From contig NC_092582.1 in assembly GCF_037975245.1 (NCBI RefSeq), positions 11,200,001 through 11,264,000 on the forward strand: DNA of 64,000 nt, read 5' to 3'. Of this stretch, positions 1 to 13,681 are shown one piece after another (the stretch's first letter is position 1; each line of letters opens with the position of its first letter). The translations under genes and the position numbers were made by a program. Below the pieces are notes generated by a model. That model saw only the letters and a list, made by a program, of their open reading frames with translations, was not told where the DNA came from and made no database searches. Source of the stretch: Apostichopus japonicus. Its lineage: Eukaryota; Echinodermata; Holothuroidea; Aspidochirotida; Stichopodidae.

Positions 1-258
1 ATAGAGTTAAGAATTGTCAAACAAAACAGTCCAAACAAATAACCCAGCTTGGCTTTCGTTTCACTTGCCAACAGTTTTGGCTCCAAAACCAATACTGCCA
101 GTTACAGATGCCTGGATTACAAGGAGTATTAATGGTGGTCATTGCTTCAGAAACTCATAATTTTAGAGCAATGCAGTTGTATGAGGATTATATATTCTAC
201 AAGTGCCAAAAGTCTCTCTTGTTTACGAGACTCTGATTGTTTTCTCTATGTGTTGCAG

Positions 259-3200
259 GAAAACTTCAACGCTGAGGCCATCGGCCAGCGATGTGACGAC
301 TTGAGTAAACGCTTGGAGGAGCTCCGTCTGGCCGCAGAAAGACGCAAGGCCAAACTGGATGAGAACTCTGCTTTCCTGCAGTTCATCTGGAAAGCTGATG
401 TTGTAGAATCTTGGATTGGTAATTAATTAATTAATTAAGGAAGTAGGAAGGTGATGGGATGGGGGAGAAGGGTGGGGGGGGGGTTGTGACAGGTGGTCAA
501 GGTTTATCACCTGGAATGGCTTTGGAAGAATGACTAATTAGCATGCGGATGATGATTTGACCAATGTTGATCTCACTGGATTGTTGTAATGACTTTTTGG
601 TTTATTTTTTAGATCTGTTAAGGTAGTGTGTGATTAAGAAGCCACTTCACCATAAATCCATTAATATTCAAGCATTCAGTAAGGTACCATGTCAAAACTA
701 TTACAACTGTGTTGTTGTCTTCAGTTTCACACTATAGCCAGTGCCTGTCTGCAGAGATAATCCATATTGCTGGATATAGCTGAGGAGGATTTTTTGCGAC
801 ACAGCATCTTTCAAAGTAAATGCTACTTATAATGTGCTATAAAGTAGTTATACATTCCCAGTATCTAAGTACTTGTATTTTATTGCTTCCTTTACTATCC
901 ACAGCTGAGAAGGAGAGCTTTGTCCGTTCCGATGATTACGGCCGTGACCTCTCCACTGTCCAGACTCTCTTGACCAAACAGGAGACATTCGATGCTGGTC
1001 TGCAATCATTTGAGAAGGAAGGAATCCAGCAGATCACAACATTGAAGGATAAACTGGTTGCTTCTGACCACGCCCAGACCCAGGCTATACAGGACCGCCA
1101 TGCTAGCCTCATCAAGAGGTAAGAAAAAGAGTGTTTATATTATTCTACAGTGTCATAGTAGATGTAAATGTGTATTGTATTGCATTGCATATTCATGTTA
1201 ATTTGCATATTCATATGATGTTTGTATATTCATTATTTGTGCATTAATATTATTTGTATATCCATATGATGTTTGTATATTCATATGATGTTGTATATTC
1301 ATATGATGTTGTATATTCATATTATTTTGTATATTCATATTATTTTGTATATTTATATGATGTTTGTATATTCATATTATTTTGTAGATTCATATTTATT
1401 TTTACATTCATATTGCTTTGTTGAGTTATTATCACAGAATGAAAATAATCATTGAGTAATGAATGATTCTGCTCAGTACTAAACGTTTTGTCACTCAGAA
1501 AGTCATAAATTAATCAAACTTTTCAATTTGTTGCATTTGTTGTTTAAAATTAGCAGTGATTGATGAGCCGTGTTATTGTATGATTTAACTATGAATTTTT
1601 GTGTCTTCATACATGAACTAGTATGGAATAGTGTTATAAATACTATTAGAATGTTGTTTACCGGAGTCAACACAGATCGCTACCTGAGGTAGGTGTCTGA
1701 CATCGGTAGTAATATTTGACATAAAACCTGTCGTTATCTTTTTCAGGTGGGAGAAGTTGCTTGCCGACTCTAACGACCGTAGACAGCGTCTCCTCAGAGC
1801 CCAAGAGCAGTACCAAGAGGTAAGAAGACGACTGAGTGTCATTTCATTGATGTCAGTCAAAGTACTTTTGCTCCATTTTGTAACAAAATTAACAAACTGA
1901 TGTACGTTTTCTTTGTGTAATCTCATCAAGCCAGCAGTTAATTAAGACTCAAGTCTTTGCATAATCTTGTCATTGTTTCTCTTCATCTTTCTTAATTATT
2001 TTTCATATTTTGTAATGTTTTTCTGCAATCATATGTGACAGGGTTCTTTCTTGCATGTTTAATCGACAGGTTGAAGATCTCTTCCTGCTGTTTGCCAAGA
2101 AAGCCTCCGCTTTCAACAGTTGGTTTGAGAACGCCGAGGAGGATCTCACTGATCCTGTTCGTTGCAACTCTGTTGAGGAGATCAAGGTAAGGATGGAAGG
2201 CACCGTTCGAAATCGAAACTCCTTCATTAATTTTTCCTTTCGTTAATGGTGTTGTGTTGATTCTGTTTCCATAAAGCAATTTCAATGGCATTATTGCGGC
2301 TATCTAACGACAAAAAATCACTTAAAAATCAATCAAATGTGTTTTTTTCAGCTAGTAATTTGATCACAATCAGTATACTTAATGGTGACTTTAGATGCCA
2401 AAGCAAGTAGATCCTATGCCTTTGTGTTCTGCAGCAACCAATTAAAAACATTGTATTAGGTCACAAGATAAAAAGGACCAATCAGTTTGCAGCAACATTA
2501 CTCTTCCTAGAAATCAATATAGGTACAGTTATAATTGCTAGTCTGCATAATTCATAATCATAAGGTTGAAGGGCGGGCATTCATTGGATTTGTGATACAA
2601 CAAATGGAAGTGCTGATTTTTCGGCCCATTATATATATGTATATATATATACGTGTACATATATATATGTATCTTAATACTCATTCCTATTGTTTCTTTA
2701 TTCTGATTCTATTTTAGGCTCTGAAAAAAGCTCATGAAGCCTTCTGTGCTTCCCTCAGCACAGCTCAGAATGATCTTAAACAACTAGCTGCCCTGGACAA
2801 ACAAATCAAGAGCTATAACGTCACCAGCAACCCGTAAGTCAAAACACTCTTTTATCTGTTTACTAGAATGTATCTTGCAATTTCCAAGATATTTCCCAAA
2901 GTAGCTGATGCATACTGCCCCATTCCCCTTTATCAACATCACAATTATTTCTATCTGACCTTTCACCTTTTCACCACCTCATAAGTTAATGCCTCCCCCC
3001 TCGCCAGACTGATCAAATCTTTTGCCATGCCTGTTGCTACAATTGGCCCATTTTCTTTGTCATGAGTTGCTAGTGGTAAGTTGCAACTATTCCTGTCCAC
3101 CCTTTTCCTTTCCTTTTTTTGAGGGAATTATGAGGTGATGGTTCTTTGTCAAATATCCATTAATGGCCCGGATTACCCTACATGTGAATCAAGACAAATT

Positions 3201-6200
3201 CCAGATGCTGCAACAATTTTTAACCCATTGATAAACAGGCCATGTGGGATGGTTGAATATCTCTTGTGTTGTTCTGTTGTCAAAAGTCATTTTAGGTCAA
3301 TAGAGGCTTAAGTCTGAAATCCTTGTAATCACAGTAACTCCAATAGTTAAGCTTTGATTTAATTGATCCATGGTATGTGGATCCACTTTATTAAGTATGA
3401 GAACCTTTTGTGCACAGTTTACATTAACTGTTTTCACATCAAATGTGGCAAGGAATCCCTCTGCCTGTTTGCTCTCTGGTTTTACAAAGATGTGTCTATC
3501 TCTATATCAATCCTCAAGCCCTCCACCTATCTCTACCCTACAGGTACACCTGGTTCACCATGGACTCCCTCGAGGAGACCTGGCGCAACCTCCAGAAGAT
3601 TATCAAAGAAAGAGAAGTGGAACTGAACAAGGAAACAGAACGCCAGGATGAGAATGACCGTCTCCGCAAACAGTTTGCCCAGATGGCCAACTCCTTCCAC
3701 CAATGGCTGACAGAGACCAGGTATGTGGTATCAAAACCTAACTCTCATCTCTCCTTTGGGACAAGTCCTTAAAAAATTTGAAAAATTTGAATATAAAAAA
3801 TTTGAAATTTGATTTTTTTTCTTGTCCATTTGAAAACAATGTTGATAAATTTCCATCTTTTCTGTTCGCTTGGACAATTTATTTGCAAGAAAATAAGTTT
3901 TCAGTAGGAGCAAAAAAGATGTTTGTAATGTTGAAGAGACAGAAAGATTAATTTTGAGAAATATTAAAACCCTCAAATACTAAAAAGTCCATATGTATCT
4001 GTAAGCTATATATGACAGTATGAGGCCATCTCTTGTCTTTTGGGTAAGAAATAGTTTAATATAGAACTATTTGCCAAGCAGTGTTTACCATACTGTATTG
4101 TGACCATGAATGAAGCTCAAACTGTGATTGTTCCTTAGATTCTATGAATGTGAACATCATCTTTCATTTATCTCATATTTATAAATCAGAATGGAAAAAG
4201 GTTTTGGCCTGCAAGATGGTGTTAGGTAACACCAGATGGAGATAACTGATCACTTCTAACTCATTGTTCATTTATTCATTTATCTCATAATTTCATATGG
4301 TTTATATTAATCTCATAAAGTAATTGCTCCTTAAATAAATAAAGCATGCTTTGAATATTTAAGTTTAAGTATTCATTGCTCATGGTTTTGTTTTTTTGGA
4401 AGTTTTTTTTTTTTTTTGGGAGGGGGGAGGGATCATTTTCTTTGAACTTTGGCATTCCAGTTTCTTTTCCTTCCATGGTATTCTTTGGTGGGTTTCATTC
4501 CATGTTTCCATCTCGTCTTTCTACTCCACAGGGACTTTGTCTCCGACAGAACAATCTTGTAGAGTTCAAACTTTCTTTTACATTCTCTTTCTGTTTCTAA
4601 CAAAGCATTTGACTGTTTTAACACAACTAACCTTACTAAAAACAAGTCGATTAAATGAGTCATTACCTACTCTCCTCATCCCTCCAACCCAACTCAAGCA
4701 AAAACCAAAAATTATATCTCAATTAGATGAGTAGTAGAAACAAAAACATGCAGGAATAATCCTCAATCAGTATAACTATTTGAGTGAATTTTTTGGGAGG
4801 GGAATGGGGTGGGGGAAGGGGGAGTGGGGGGGAAGGGGGGAGTTGGGGGTGTTGAGACCAGTCATCAGACAGGGACTTTAGAAATATGCAGTGTATTTTT
4901 TAAATCAATTTGCATGATTGAAAATGTTTGATGCATCTTGTTGTCAGAGTTAATGAAATTATACAGCTTACATCCTCGGAAAAATGAAAGTCTCTAAAAA
5001 TATTCACAGAGTTAAATTACACGCAAGTTGCGTCGGTAAAAAACCTACTAACATTTGATTTTCTGTGGCTTCCTCACCAATGGTCGAAAGCATGTTATAC
5101 TATGAGATCGTGAATATTATGATCTGGCTGGCTGAATAATATTTAAATAATTAGACAAGAGTCCCACTACCCCACTTTGAATTGTTTTTTTTCTCAGCTA
5201 ACAAGTTGAAACTGTGATTAAGGTCATTAAAGCTAACCAATTGTTTTCTTACAATCTTTATGCATTTTATTCTTTTGTTTCTTTTTGGTAATAAATCACG
5301 TTTTCTCTTAGCGTTTTTTTCCTGGGAGATTGCAAGATGTCCGTCCGCACTACTTAACTGACGATATGCATGGGCTTGTTTTGACCCTCAGCCAGCATGT
5401 CCCACACATCTGCAATTGTTGTAGACAATCTTGTCATTTCCATCACCATTCTAACTTGCTGTCCTTTCTTTGGCTTCTCTCCTCAGGGCTGCTATGGTGG
5501 AAGAATCTGGTAATCTAGAAAATCAACTGGATAATCTCAAGGTTTGTCTTTTTTTGGAAGAATATTAGTCTTTGACTCAAGCAGATTGTGTTTAGTGCAT
5601 TATGGTCAGATGAGTGGCCATTCCTGATTGTCGTCGTAAGATTACCAAAGGAAATGGTGAAGGGGGGGGGGTTGGAGGGGGGAAGGGATACCACTAGGGT
5701 TTTTTGTTCAGATTGACAAAAGATGGTTTTGCTTTTTCTGTATTACTTGTGTTCCTTACTCATCAATTTGTTGTTGTAAAAAGTGTAAATACATTTGCCC
5801 CCACCCCACCCCCTTCAAGGGGCCTGGCATTTCGTGTTAATCTGCAATGTATCCTCTCATTTACTGCATCTCTAGGAGAAAATCAAGGAAGTGAGAGCCG
5901 AGAAAACACAGGTGAAGAAGATTGAGGAACTCGGTGCTAAGATGGAAGAGCGACTTATTCTGGACAACAGGTGAGTAACTACAGATATCTGATATTGTAA
6001 ACAATTCCGGCTATGAGTCCATTTATGTCAAGGAGGTATCAAAAATTTGGTCTTAGGTTAGGTTTATCGTGGAAGAACAAAAAGGTTCCACTATTGTCTC
6101 CTGTGAAGTCATTAGGAATGACCGTTTCCCAGGATAAGCAGTTTTGGTTAAGCTACAAAGTTAATTGTTTTCTTAAAAAAAGAGATATCTTGTTTAGCAT

Positions 6201-9200
6201 GGTTGAATTTAGTATGAGAGCTTGTGCTGCTTGAGTGTGGAACAGAATGCCTACAGCTTGCTGAAGATTGGAGTATGCAAAAGATATTGTCAGATCCCAA
6301 CTGGAAGGAAAAGGTTCAGCCTTCCTTTAAAGTATTGATTTGTAGTTGGTTCCCGGTATCCTGCAGATTTCATGAAATATTGATGAGTATTACTAATATG
6401 AAGATTGGAATTGATCAAACAAAATTGACTCTGGTTGATATTGTTTATAACGTATCTATCGTTGCTCTCCACACAGATACACTGAGCATTCGACTGTAGG
6501 CATTGCTCAGCAGTGGGATCAACTGGACCAACTTGGAATGAGGATGCAGCACAATCTAGAACAACAGATACAGGCCCGGTAAGTCCCCCACCCTCCAGGG
6601 TGTTTATAGGCAGAAAAGTGGTTGAGGTGAGGATTGGTGGGTTCGGAGTGTTTGGTCAGGTGGTAAAGATATCAATGGCTGGCTGTAGTATTCCTATTCA
6701 TTGTAATAGCGATGGGAGTCCTTTAACCACAAGAGGAAAATGCCATTTGTGTGCAGAATTATGTTTTGTTGACTTGAAATAGTTGAAAAAAGAAAAGGAA
6801 GGCATTGATAGAATTCCATTTATTTCTCTCCTCGCTCCTTCCCACCCAACCCCAATTCCCCCTCACCCCTCCCCCACCTTCCATCTCCATTTCAACTTTA
6901 ATGTACATTCATAATTAAGTTTCCCACCAAAAAACAACTTGAAATGAAAGAACTGTGTCATAGAAACATCTAAGTTTATGATGATCTATGATGTACCAAA
7001 GTAGTTGTCATTTGGTACACAGTGTCAGGGTCAAGTACTGTATTCCACAACCTCAGATATCCCTAGTCGAGTGCCATCAAGTCTGCTAACAGAATCAAAA
7101 TAAATATGAAGATTGAATTAAATGTTTTTTATTCTCTTCTTCAATAGCAACATGACTGGTGTGAGTGAAGAATCACTGAAGGAATTCAGTATGATGTTCA
7201 AGTAAGTCAATTTTATTTTTATTTTTCGTATTCCCTTCTTATCTAATCAACCATTTTACCATTCAGGTGGTTGCTAGAAGTTAATACTTTTTAACTTTTA
7301 GCTTGTTAAAAGGAATTCCAGTAAGCATCTGTCCAGTTTCAGATCTCAACACCTCACTAGATAAAAAAAAAGTTTAATTGTAAGATATTTGTGCCATATT
7401 CTTCATGCAAAGATTCCATACTTTTGTAGACACTTTTCATTTATTCAACAAACATACAGATTTCTGAAATTAATAGGTCACTTTTGTTATTATTTCTATC
7501 AGGCATTTCGACAAAGACAAGAGTGGCAAACTGGACCACCCAGAGTTCAAGTCCTGTCTGCGGTCCCTGGGTTACGATCTCCCTATGGTCGAGGAGGGCC
7601 AGGATGACCCAGAGTTCCAAGCCATATTGGATGCTGTCGATCCCAACAGGTAAGGAGAGGTTTCAACTCTCCCTTTGAAGTAGCTGCTGAGAGGTGTTTG
7701 CCAATATCCAGCAAGTTTAAAGGAGCATTAGTCATATGAGGATTGGACTTTATCAATGTTAGACACTCTATAAGATTTCCTCGCTGAATGAATGTGAATT
7801 AGTATGTAATTCATAATTCTGATGGATTCTTTGAAACTACGCACCCGTTTTAAAGGAGCATTGCTTATATTAGGATTGAACTTTATCAATGTTAGACACT
7901 CTATAAGATTTCCTCGCTGAATGAATGTGAATTAGTATGTAATTCATAATTCTGATGGATTCTTTGAAACTACGCACCCGTTTTAAAGGAGCATTGCTTA
8001 TATTAGGATTGAACTTTATCAATGTTAGACACTATAAGATTTCCTCGCTGAATGAATGTGAATTAGTATGTAATTCATAATTCTGATGGATTCTTTGAAA
8101 CTACACACCCGTTTTAAAGGAGCATTGCTTATATTAGGATTGAACTTTATCAATGTTAGACACTCTCTAAGATTTCCTCGCTGAATGAATGTGAATTAGT
8201 ATGTAATTCATGATTCTGATGGATTCTATGAAACTACACACCCGTTTTAAAGGAGCATTGCTTATATTAGGATTGGACTTTATCAATGTTAGACACTCTC
8301 TAAGATTTCCTCGCTGAATGAATGTGAATTAGTATGTAATTCATAATTCTGATGGATTCTTTGAAACTACGCACCCGTTTTAAAGGAGCATTGCTTATAT
8401 TAGGATTGAACTTTATCAATGTTAGACACTCTCTAAGATTTCCTCGCTGAATGAATGTGAATTAGTATGTAATTCATAATTCTGATGGATTCTATGAAAC
8501 TACACATCCCTGTCAATAAAGTGGAAATTGAATAGTTTAAACGGTTTTAACTCTTTGTCTCAAAGTAAAACTTGACTAGTCAAGCTAATGAATGGGGTTA
8601 CTGTTATTGGATAGTTTTACCAAATGGTATCGCAAAATTTACCGAACAAGAAATCATAATCTACTTTGGAAAAAGACATCGCATTGATTTCTGTTATCTC
8701 AAGTTATTCGCTGATGGAGACATTTCAGACTTGAGAGTTTCCAATTCAAAACTAAAAAAATGTAACAAAAACTGGACTTCTTTTGGCTTTTGTAATGAGT
8801 GCATTGTCCTGGCTTGAGAAAACAGTCAACAGCAATGATGAACAGAACTGTCTTCTGTGAATTTGTCACAAGCTAGCGTAAACATGGATTGGCCAGTTAA
8901 TGTTCTGTGGCCAAACAGAACCTAGTGGATGAATTAGTTGCTGCAATATAAAGTTGTTCCATGAACAAAATGTGTGTAGGGTTTGATGTCAAAATATTTG
9001 AAGCTAACAGTCCAAGATAAATAAAACACAATTACATTGCAAATGTTCATTTCAGATTGATTTGACTTTGGTGATTCCATAATAATGAAGAAACAAGAAA
9101 TGAGAATAGAAATAAGTCTGTTAGTATCTAATATATATCATCTTGTTATAACATGGTTATTTTTTTCTTCACCCAGTTCACAATTCTATCAGTTCTTACA

Positions 9201-10651
9201 CTATATTTTCTCTGATTTGTTGTCTTTTCTTTAAATACAGGGATGGTTTCGTCTCTCTGCAAGAGTACATGTCCTTCATGATCAGTCGAGAGACAGAGAA
9301 TGTTTCCTCTCGTGATGAGATTGAGAAGGCCTTCAAGGCGCTCAGCTCCGAAGGCAAACTTTTCGTCACCAAGCAAGAACTTTACGCAGTAAGTATCCAA
9401 GTCTGCCAAGCGCTATTGTACACTGCACTATACCGTACATTACTATAATATACCTACTACACTATACCACACTGCAGTACTACATTATACTATAGTATAA
9501 TATACTACACTGTACCATTGTACACTATACCACATAACACTATATTATACGACACTATACCACACTACTAAATTATACCATACTACACGATTGTACACTA
9601 TATCATTGGAGTATGCTATGTGAAGCTATATGAATGCATCATAGTAGTATTATATTATAGCAGAATCCTGTACTAAAAATGTAATTTACTATGCTATGCT
9701 AAACTATACTCTACTATGTTAGATCATACTACACCGTACAACTGTACTATATGGTACTATAGTATACTACTCTGCACAGTCCTACACTATACTGTAGCAC
9801 GAAGTGTGTTATAGAAACATGTTATATTTGTAATATATGCACTAAAAGGTAACATTCCATACTATGCAGTGTTCACTACACTTCATTATACAACACCTAA
9901 TTGTATTCTGGTCATTTGTTTGGTCAATTGCTCGTTGATTGCATGCAAAATCCGCTCTATTCCACTCTATGAAATAGAACCATGGGTTATACTTTTTTGG
10001 TAGCAATTTTTCCAATGGTAAGAGAGCAGAGAAACCTGTCTGTTCAAAACAATCTGTTGCATGAGTGCATTTTACCCATCTTAATATAATATGTTGTATA
10101 AAACAAATAATGAATGGTTTCCATTCGTGCAATAGTGCAAATATTTCATTCGTTGAAAGATGTTATTTGTTCCATTCAACGAGGCGAACATTCAACTCAT
10201 TTCAACTCATGAAATATTTGCACTATTGCACTCCTAACCATTCATTATTTGTATACTATAATATACTACACTGCACAGTCTTACACTTAATACTGTAGCA
10301 CGAAGTGTGTTATATGAACATGTTATATTTGTCATGCACTTTAAGGTAAAATTCCATACTATGCAGTTTTAACTACACTTCACTTTGTGATATTGTTATA
10401 TAACAATTATAGTACAATGAATTCCATGCTACTCGTTTATTGTTTCATTTAATTGTCATATACTCCCCCTGTATTATAATCATAACACAACCCTACAATA
10501 ACTTCCAATCTATACCTCCCTCCAGAATATGCCAACCAAGCTGGCCGAGTACTGCATTCTCAACATGCATCCGTTCAAGGATGGCAAGGGGCGGGAGCTT
10601 CCCAACGCCTTGGACTATGTGGAGTTCACCAACCGTATATTTCAGAATTAG
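259..10651 (+). CDS. SPTAN1: Alpha-spectrin (non-erythroid type), 3' portion
   Basis: This is the C-terminal ~527 residues of alpha-spectrin, the actin-crosslinking membrane-skeleton protein that pairs with beta-spectrin. Exons: 259-418, 905-1118, 1747-1819, 2070-2186, 2718-2833, 3544-3720, 5487-5541, 5876-5970, 6477-6578, 7148-7201, 7503-7649, 9241-9388 and 10526-10651 (TAG). Every exon has AG/GT borders and all phases agree; the total is 1584 nt. The first nine encode triple-helical spectrin repeats, with the typical repeat-start Trp (for example [13 protein letters not shown]). The last three encode the calmodulin-like EF domain. Key matches are [20 protein letters not shown]-like and [15 protein letters not shown]. 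The first exon starts mid-protein, so the 5' part (actin-proximal repeats, SH3) lies left of the window. Identification is by recall of the family, and is very secure. Confidence 0.97.
1195..1410 (+). repeat. AT-rich minisatellite in a spectrin intron
   Basis: About a dozen imperfect tandem units built on TATTCATATGATGTTTGTA and TATTCATATTATTTTGTA (15-18 bp) fill part of the intron between the exons ending at 1118 and starting at 1747. The open reading frame across it (repeated MMLYIH-type peptide) is a by-product of the repeat. No coding role is suggested. Confidence 0.85.
4798..4852 (+). repeat. G-rich intronic tract with quadruplex potential
   Basis: At least six runs of three to seven G separated by one to three bases lie on the + strand of the long spectrin intron 3721-5486. 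The pattern meets the simple criterion for intramolecular G-quadruplex formation. The rest of that intron shows no coding or RNA feature that I can recognise. Confidence 0.6.
7716..8507 (+). repeat. 133-bp tandem repeat, six copies, in a spectrin intron
   Basis: The unit begins TTTAAAGGAGCATTGCTTAT and ends with GATTCTTTGAAACTACGCAC. Unit starts fall near 7716, 7848, 7981, 8112, 8245 and 8378, giving a 133-bp period with one 131-bp unit. Copies differ by only a few bases (ACGCACCC or ACACACCC; TATAAG or TCTAAG; TTTGAAA or TATGAAA), so the array is young or homogenised. The first unit is the most diverged. It lies in the 1.6-kb intron between the two EF-hand exons. Confidence 0.95.
9410..9830 (+). 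repeat. Degenerate ACTATAC-type low-complexity repeat
   Basis: A stretch dominated by variants of CACTATAC, TACACTA and ACTATAGTA follows the spectrin exon ending at 9388. Similar sequence reappears at 10250-10300. It looks like a decayed short tandem repeat, with no coding potential. Confidence 0.7.
9771..10384 (+). repeat. ~115-bp direct repeats flanking an inverted repeat
   Basis: Segments 9771-9888 and 10270-10384 are ~85-90% identical (CTGCACAGTC, then GTAGCACGAAGTGTGTTATA, then CCATACTATGCAG). Between them an inverted repeat pairs 10103-10148 with 10210-10252, with a core such as GCAATAGTGCAAATATTTCA. A duplicated flank around a hairpin suggests a foldback element or a duplication with an insertion. 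It lies in the last spectrin intron. Confidence 0.75.
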
Positions 10652-13600
10652 CCCTAGTATACGCTAGCGCTTTACTCGTAGTGATGTGTAATTCTTCATA
10701 GATGTAGTATTCACTTTCTCCTCATACACTCTTTCTCTCATTAATTAATTAAGTAATTAATTAAAACCTGTGGTCATGTTGTGAGCCCATTAATTATAAG
10801 ATCAATATTATGAAATTAATGTCGCTTTTGTACCTCAAGTATTTTATAAAATTTTACCAATGTTTGAAAGTATTTCCTTACAGCATGGGTAGCCGCCGTC
10901 AAAACAATCATAACGAAAAATATAATTCAAATCTTGCAAGTATCAATCAACATTCATCTATTTCAACTGAGCAAATGTTTAAGCAATTCATAGGTAGATT
11001 GGTGTTAATAATTCATGTAGTAATAATTCATGTCAAAATCCATTCATAAATGGTAATTTTCAAAATGTTTGAAGTTTTACTTAATATTGATAATTCTCAA
11101 AAGATCATCATAGAAAGAAAAGCAGTCATTGTTCAAGAGTTTTCCTTTTATGGTTATAAAAATTGCATTGTAACAACAGTTCATATGTAAGAATTGTGAC
11201 TTGAATATGTTCTCATGCATATGCATGATCTATATCAGTGTAGTTATGAATAAATGTAGAATCTTTCCTCTTATAAATAGGTGAAGGATCTGCTAAATTG
11301 AACTGTTTAGTGTTCATGTGTTTTTTTTTTTTACTCATAAATTTTGATGTTATTCATAAATGGGTAGAGCTCATAACTCTTGTTAAGCTTTGTGACTGGT
11401 GTGGTTTTTAAGCCCCTTTAACTGCTCAATTTATTCTAAGTAACATGCTATTGTATTCAAATCAGGCATTGTATTCAGCCACTACATTCACTATAGTGGT
11501 TATTCAGTATCATCCTATGAATATTAATGAACAAACATCATTTTAAAGTTGCATTTCATCAACTAAGTAACTGTAAAACATCAATCTTTATAGCTATTTT
11601 AAATAAACATGAATATTCATCTGTTTAATAGTTTGGCAACTTCAACTCGGTGCAGCAGTTTACAATGAATCATAACTGAATACTGTTTTTGGGGTAATTA
11701 TGTTCAGTTTTCCTGGTACAGTGGTAGCTTTAGCTACCACATATCTCAAAGAGAACATGTAGCCAATCATAGCCTATGATGAGATGAACACATAAATATT
11801 CACCAAGGTAAATTGCAGTCAGCCAATTGTAGCTATGAAAAACCTAAAATTCAGCAAGCTTTAAAGTATTCATCAGGTAATTTGTATTCAGCCACTACCC
11901 CATCATCGGAGGAGTGGACAATTTCACTATTCAGCCTACGAAGAAACAACCTTCTGGCTTTGGACCAGGCATGTATTCCCATGAAACAAAACACAAATAC
12001 TGGAGTATTTGAAGCTTTTCAAACTTATAGTCTTAACTAAATTCATGTTAACATATTTACATTGGTATTTAATGAGTATGCATGTTTCTTGGTATTCAAA
12101 TTGTTACATTCTGCATGAATATTCATTCTGTAGTAGTGAATGTAGTATTCTGATTGGTTATGTGGTGCTGCATGTTGTATTCTATGTTGTATTCATGGAG
12201 AAAGTGAATAAATTAGTTCCTGCTTCTAAAAAAAAAATCATGACTTTCATTTATTGATACACATTCAGCTAGTTTTACTTTTACTTGGGTAAGCTTTGAG
12301 CTAAGTTTGGCTTATTTTAATTTGGCTTATTGAGGGATAGCTCATTTAACAGCCTTTCATGGATTAACACTGGCTTCTGTCAAGCTCTTTTAAATATTCA
12401 GATGTGAAATTTTGGTGCCCATTCCTGCTCGGGGGACACAACCACTTACATCCTCCTCAGCAGAGAGGCTAGGGTGCACCCCAGTATCTGACTGTTTTCT
12501 CAAATACTGAGAAAAAGTGAAGGTTCCTGTTTGGTATCGCTGTAGTACAGCCATGTCAAGCAAAGTTGTTACAAATCCAGTGAAAGAAACAGCTCATTCT
12601 CTATTCACAAACCAGGATACAAATGTGCTGATGTGTTGGCTCAATAGCTTGTACATAGCAGCGATTGGGTATCGATTCAAAAGATATTTCCATTCACAAA
12701 CTCCCAAGGGACAATGACAAAATTGATCTCCAGACTTAGGGGATTATCTCCAATTATCTTAATCCGACATGATTGGTCTATACGGCAATAATTGGAATAG
12801 CTCTTCATAACCAGGACAGTGAAGGACAAAGAAAAACATTGGAAATTTTTAAATTTATACTGTATTTGTATTGATTTGCAAAATTTCGAATATTCCAATA
12901 AGAACAAAATTATATCAAGGTACTACAAAGTTATCGTGCATGCATCTGAATCCAACTATGGAGTGTGTTCCAGAAGTAGACAACTGATGTTTGTCGTTTT
13001 TCTCTCATCACTGTGGGTTCATCTTCATTGCAATCTTGCCCCTGCTAGGTTCATTATATAGGTTTCAAGTTGAATTAACCTTCAACACCCATGATTCTCT
13101 TCGAAATGCGGCCTGCTATCTTGCTGCAGTGGTGTAGTCAACTTATTTCAGTAGGGCACCATGTGTGAGGAGCAGATTTAATGTTCTCAAGGAAGAGAAA
13201 GGGGCGGGGGAACTCAATTTCACTATTCTTTTATTGATGCACTCATCTCTTACCCTCCCTCCTCTTTCCTCCCACCTTCACATCTCCCTTCCGCAAACCC
13301 ATGGATACACATCTTTACTTCTACTATGCCAAGCAAACTATATATATCTAATATAACTTTACAAATTATTATAACTTTATATCACTTGTCATTTAGCCTT
13401 TGAAACGTCAGGCCAACTTACTTTTACACATTCTCCTACACAGGCTCTCTAGTGGATAAGCAGTTTGCTAACAGTTTTATTTTATTTTATTTGAATATAA
13501 CTTTAAGAATATCTGCGATACATCTGTATCGTAATTTCCAAGATAGAGTAAGAACCAGTTCGGAGTGAGCCAGCAGTGTTAATGGAGAAGGGGGGGGGGG

Positions 13601-13681
13601 GGGGGGATGGGGTCAAAGTTAAAAGCTTTGAACACTGCTTTGAACAGAGATTTATCACAGTTCCGCATGAGATGGTTCCTT
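10652..13681. other. Spectrin 3' UTR and spacer between convergent genes
   Basis: No coding exon is visible. The sequence is AT-rich, with many ATTCAT words, and probably contains the spectrin 3' UTR. AATAAA-like signals lie near 11250 (GAATAAATG) and 12207 (GTGAATAAATTAG, followed 20 bases later by an A-run); either could be the polyadenylation signal. From about 13380 transposon debris begins. The neighbouring gene ends at 13682 on the - strand, so the two genes converge. Confidence 0.6.
13384..13430 (+). mobile_element. Truncated copy of a hammerhead-like element end
   Basis: ACTTGTCATTTAGCCT joined to TTGAAACGTCAGGCCAACTT matches the copies at 28747 and 50244, but lacks the ~24 bases that form stem II of the ribozyme-like fold. 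The deletion could have occurred between the short TGAA and GAAA words. It sits just 3' of the - strand gene. Confidence 0.75.

Larger units (their letters stand above)
7503..10651 (+). other. C-terminal EF-hand (calmodulin-like) domain of alpha-spectrin
   Basis: Two canonical calcium loops can be read. [12 protein letters not shown] lies in exon 7503-7649, with acidic or oxygen ligands at positions 1, 3, 5, 9 and 12. [12 protein letters not shown] is split across the 7649/9241 junction. A second, degenerate EF pair follows in exons 9241-9388 and 10526-10651, ending in a stop after [10 protein letters not shown]. In alpha-spectrin this domain sits next to the actin-binding end of beta-spectrin and modulates crosslinking. 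All ligand residues of the first two loops are intact. Confidence 0.92.
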
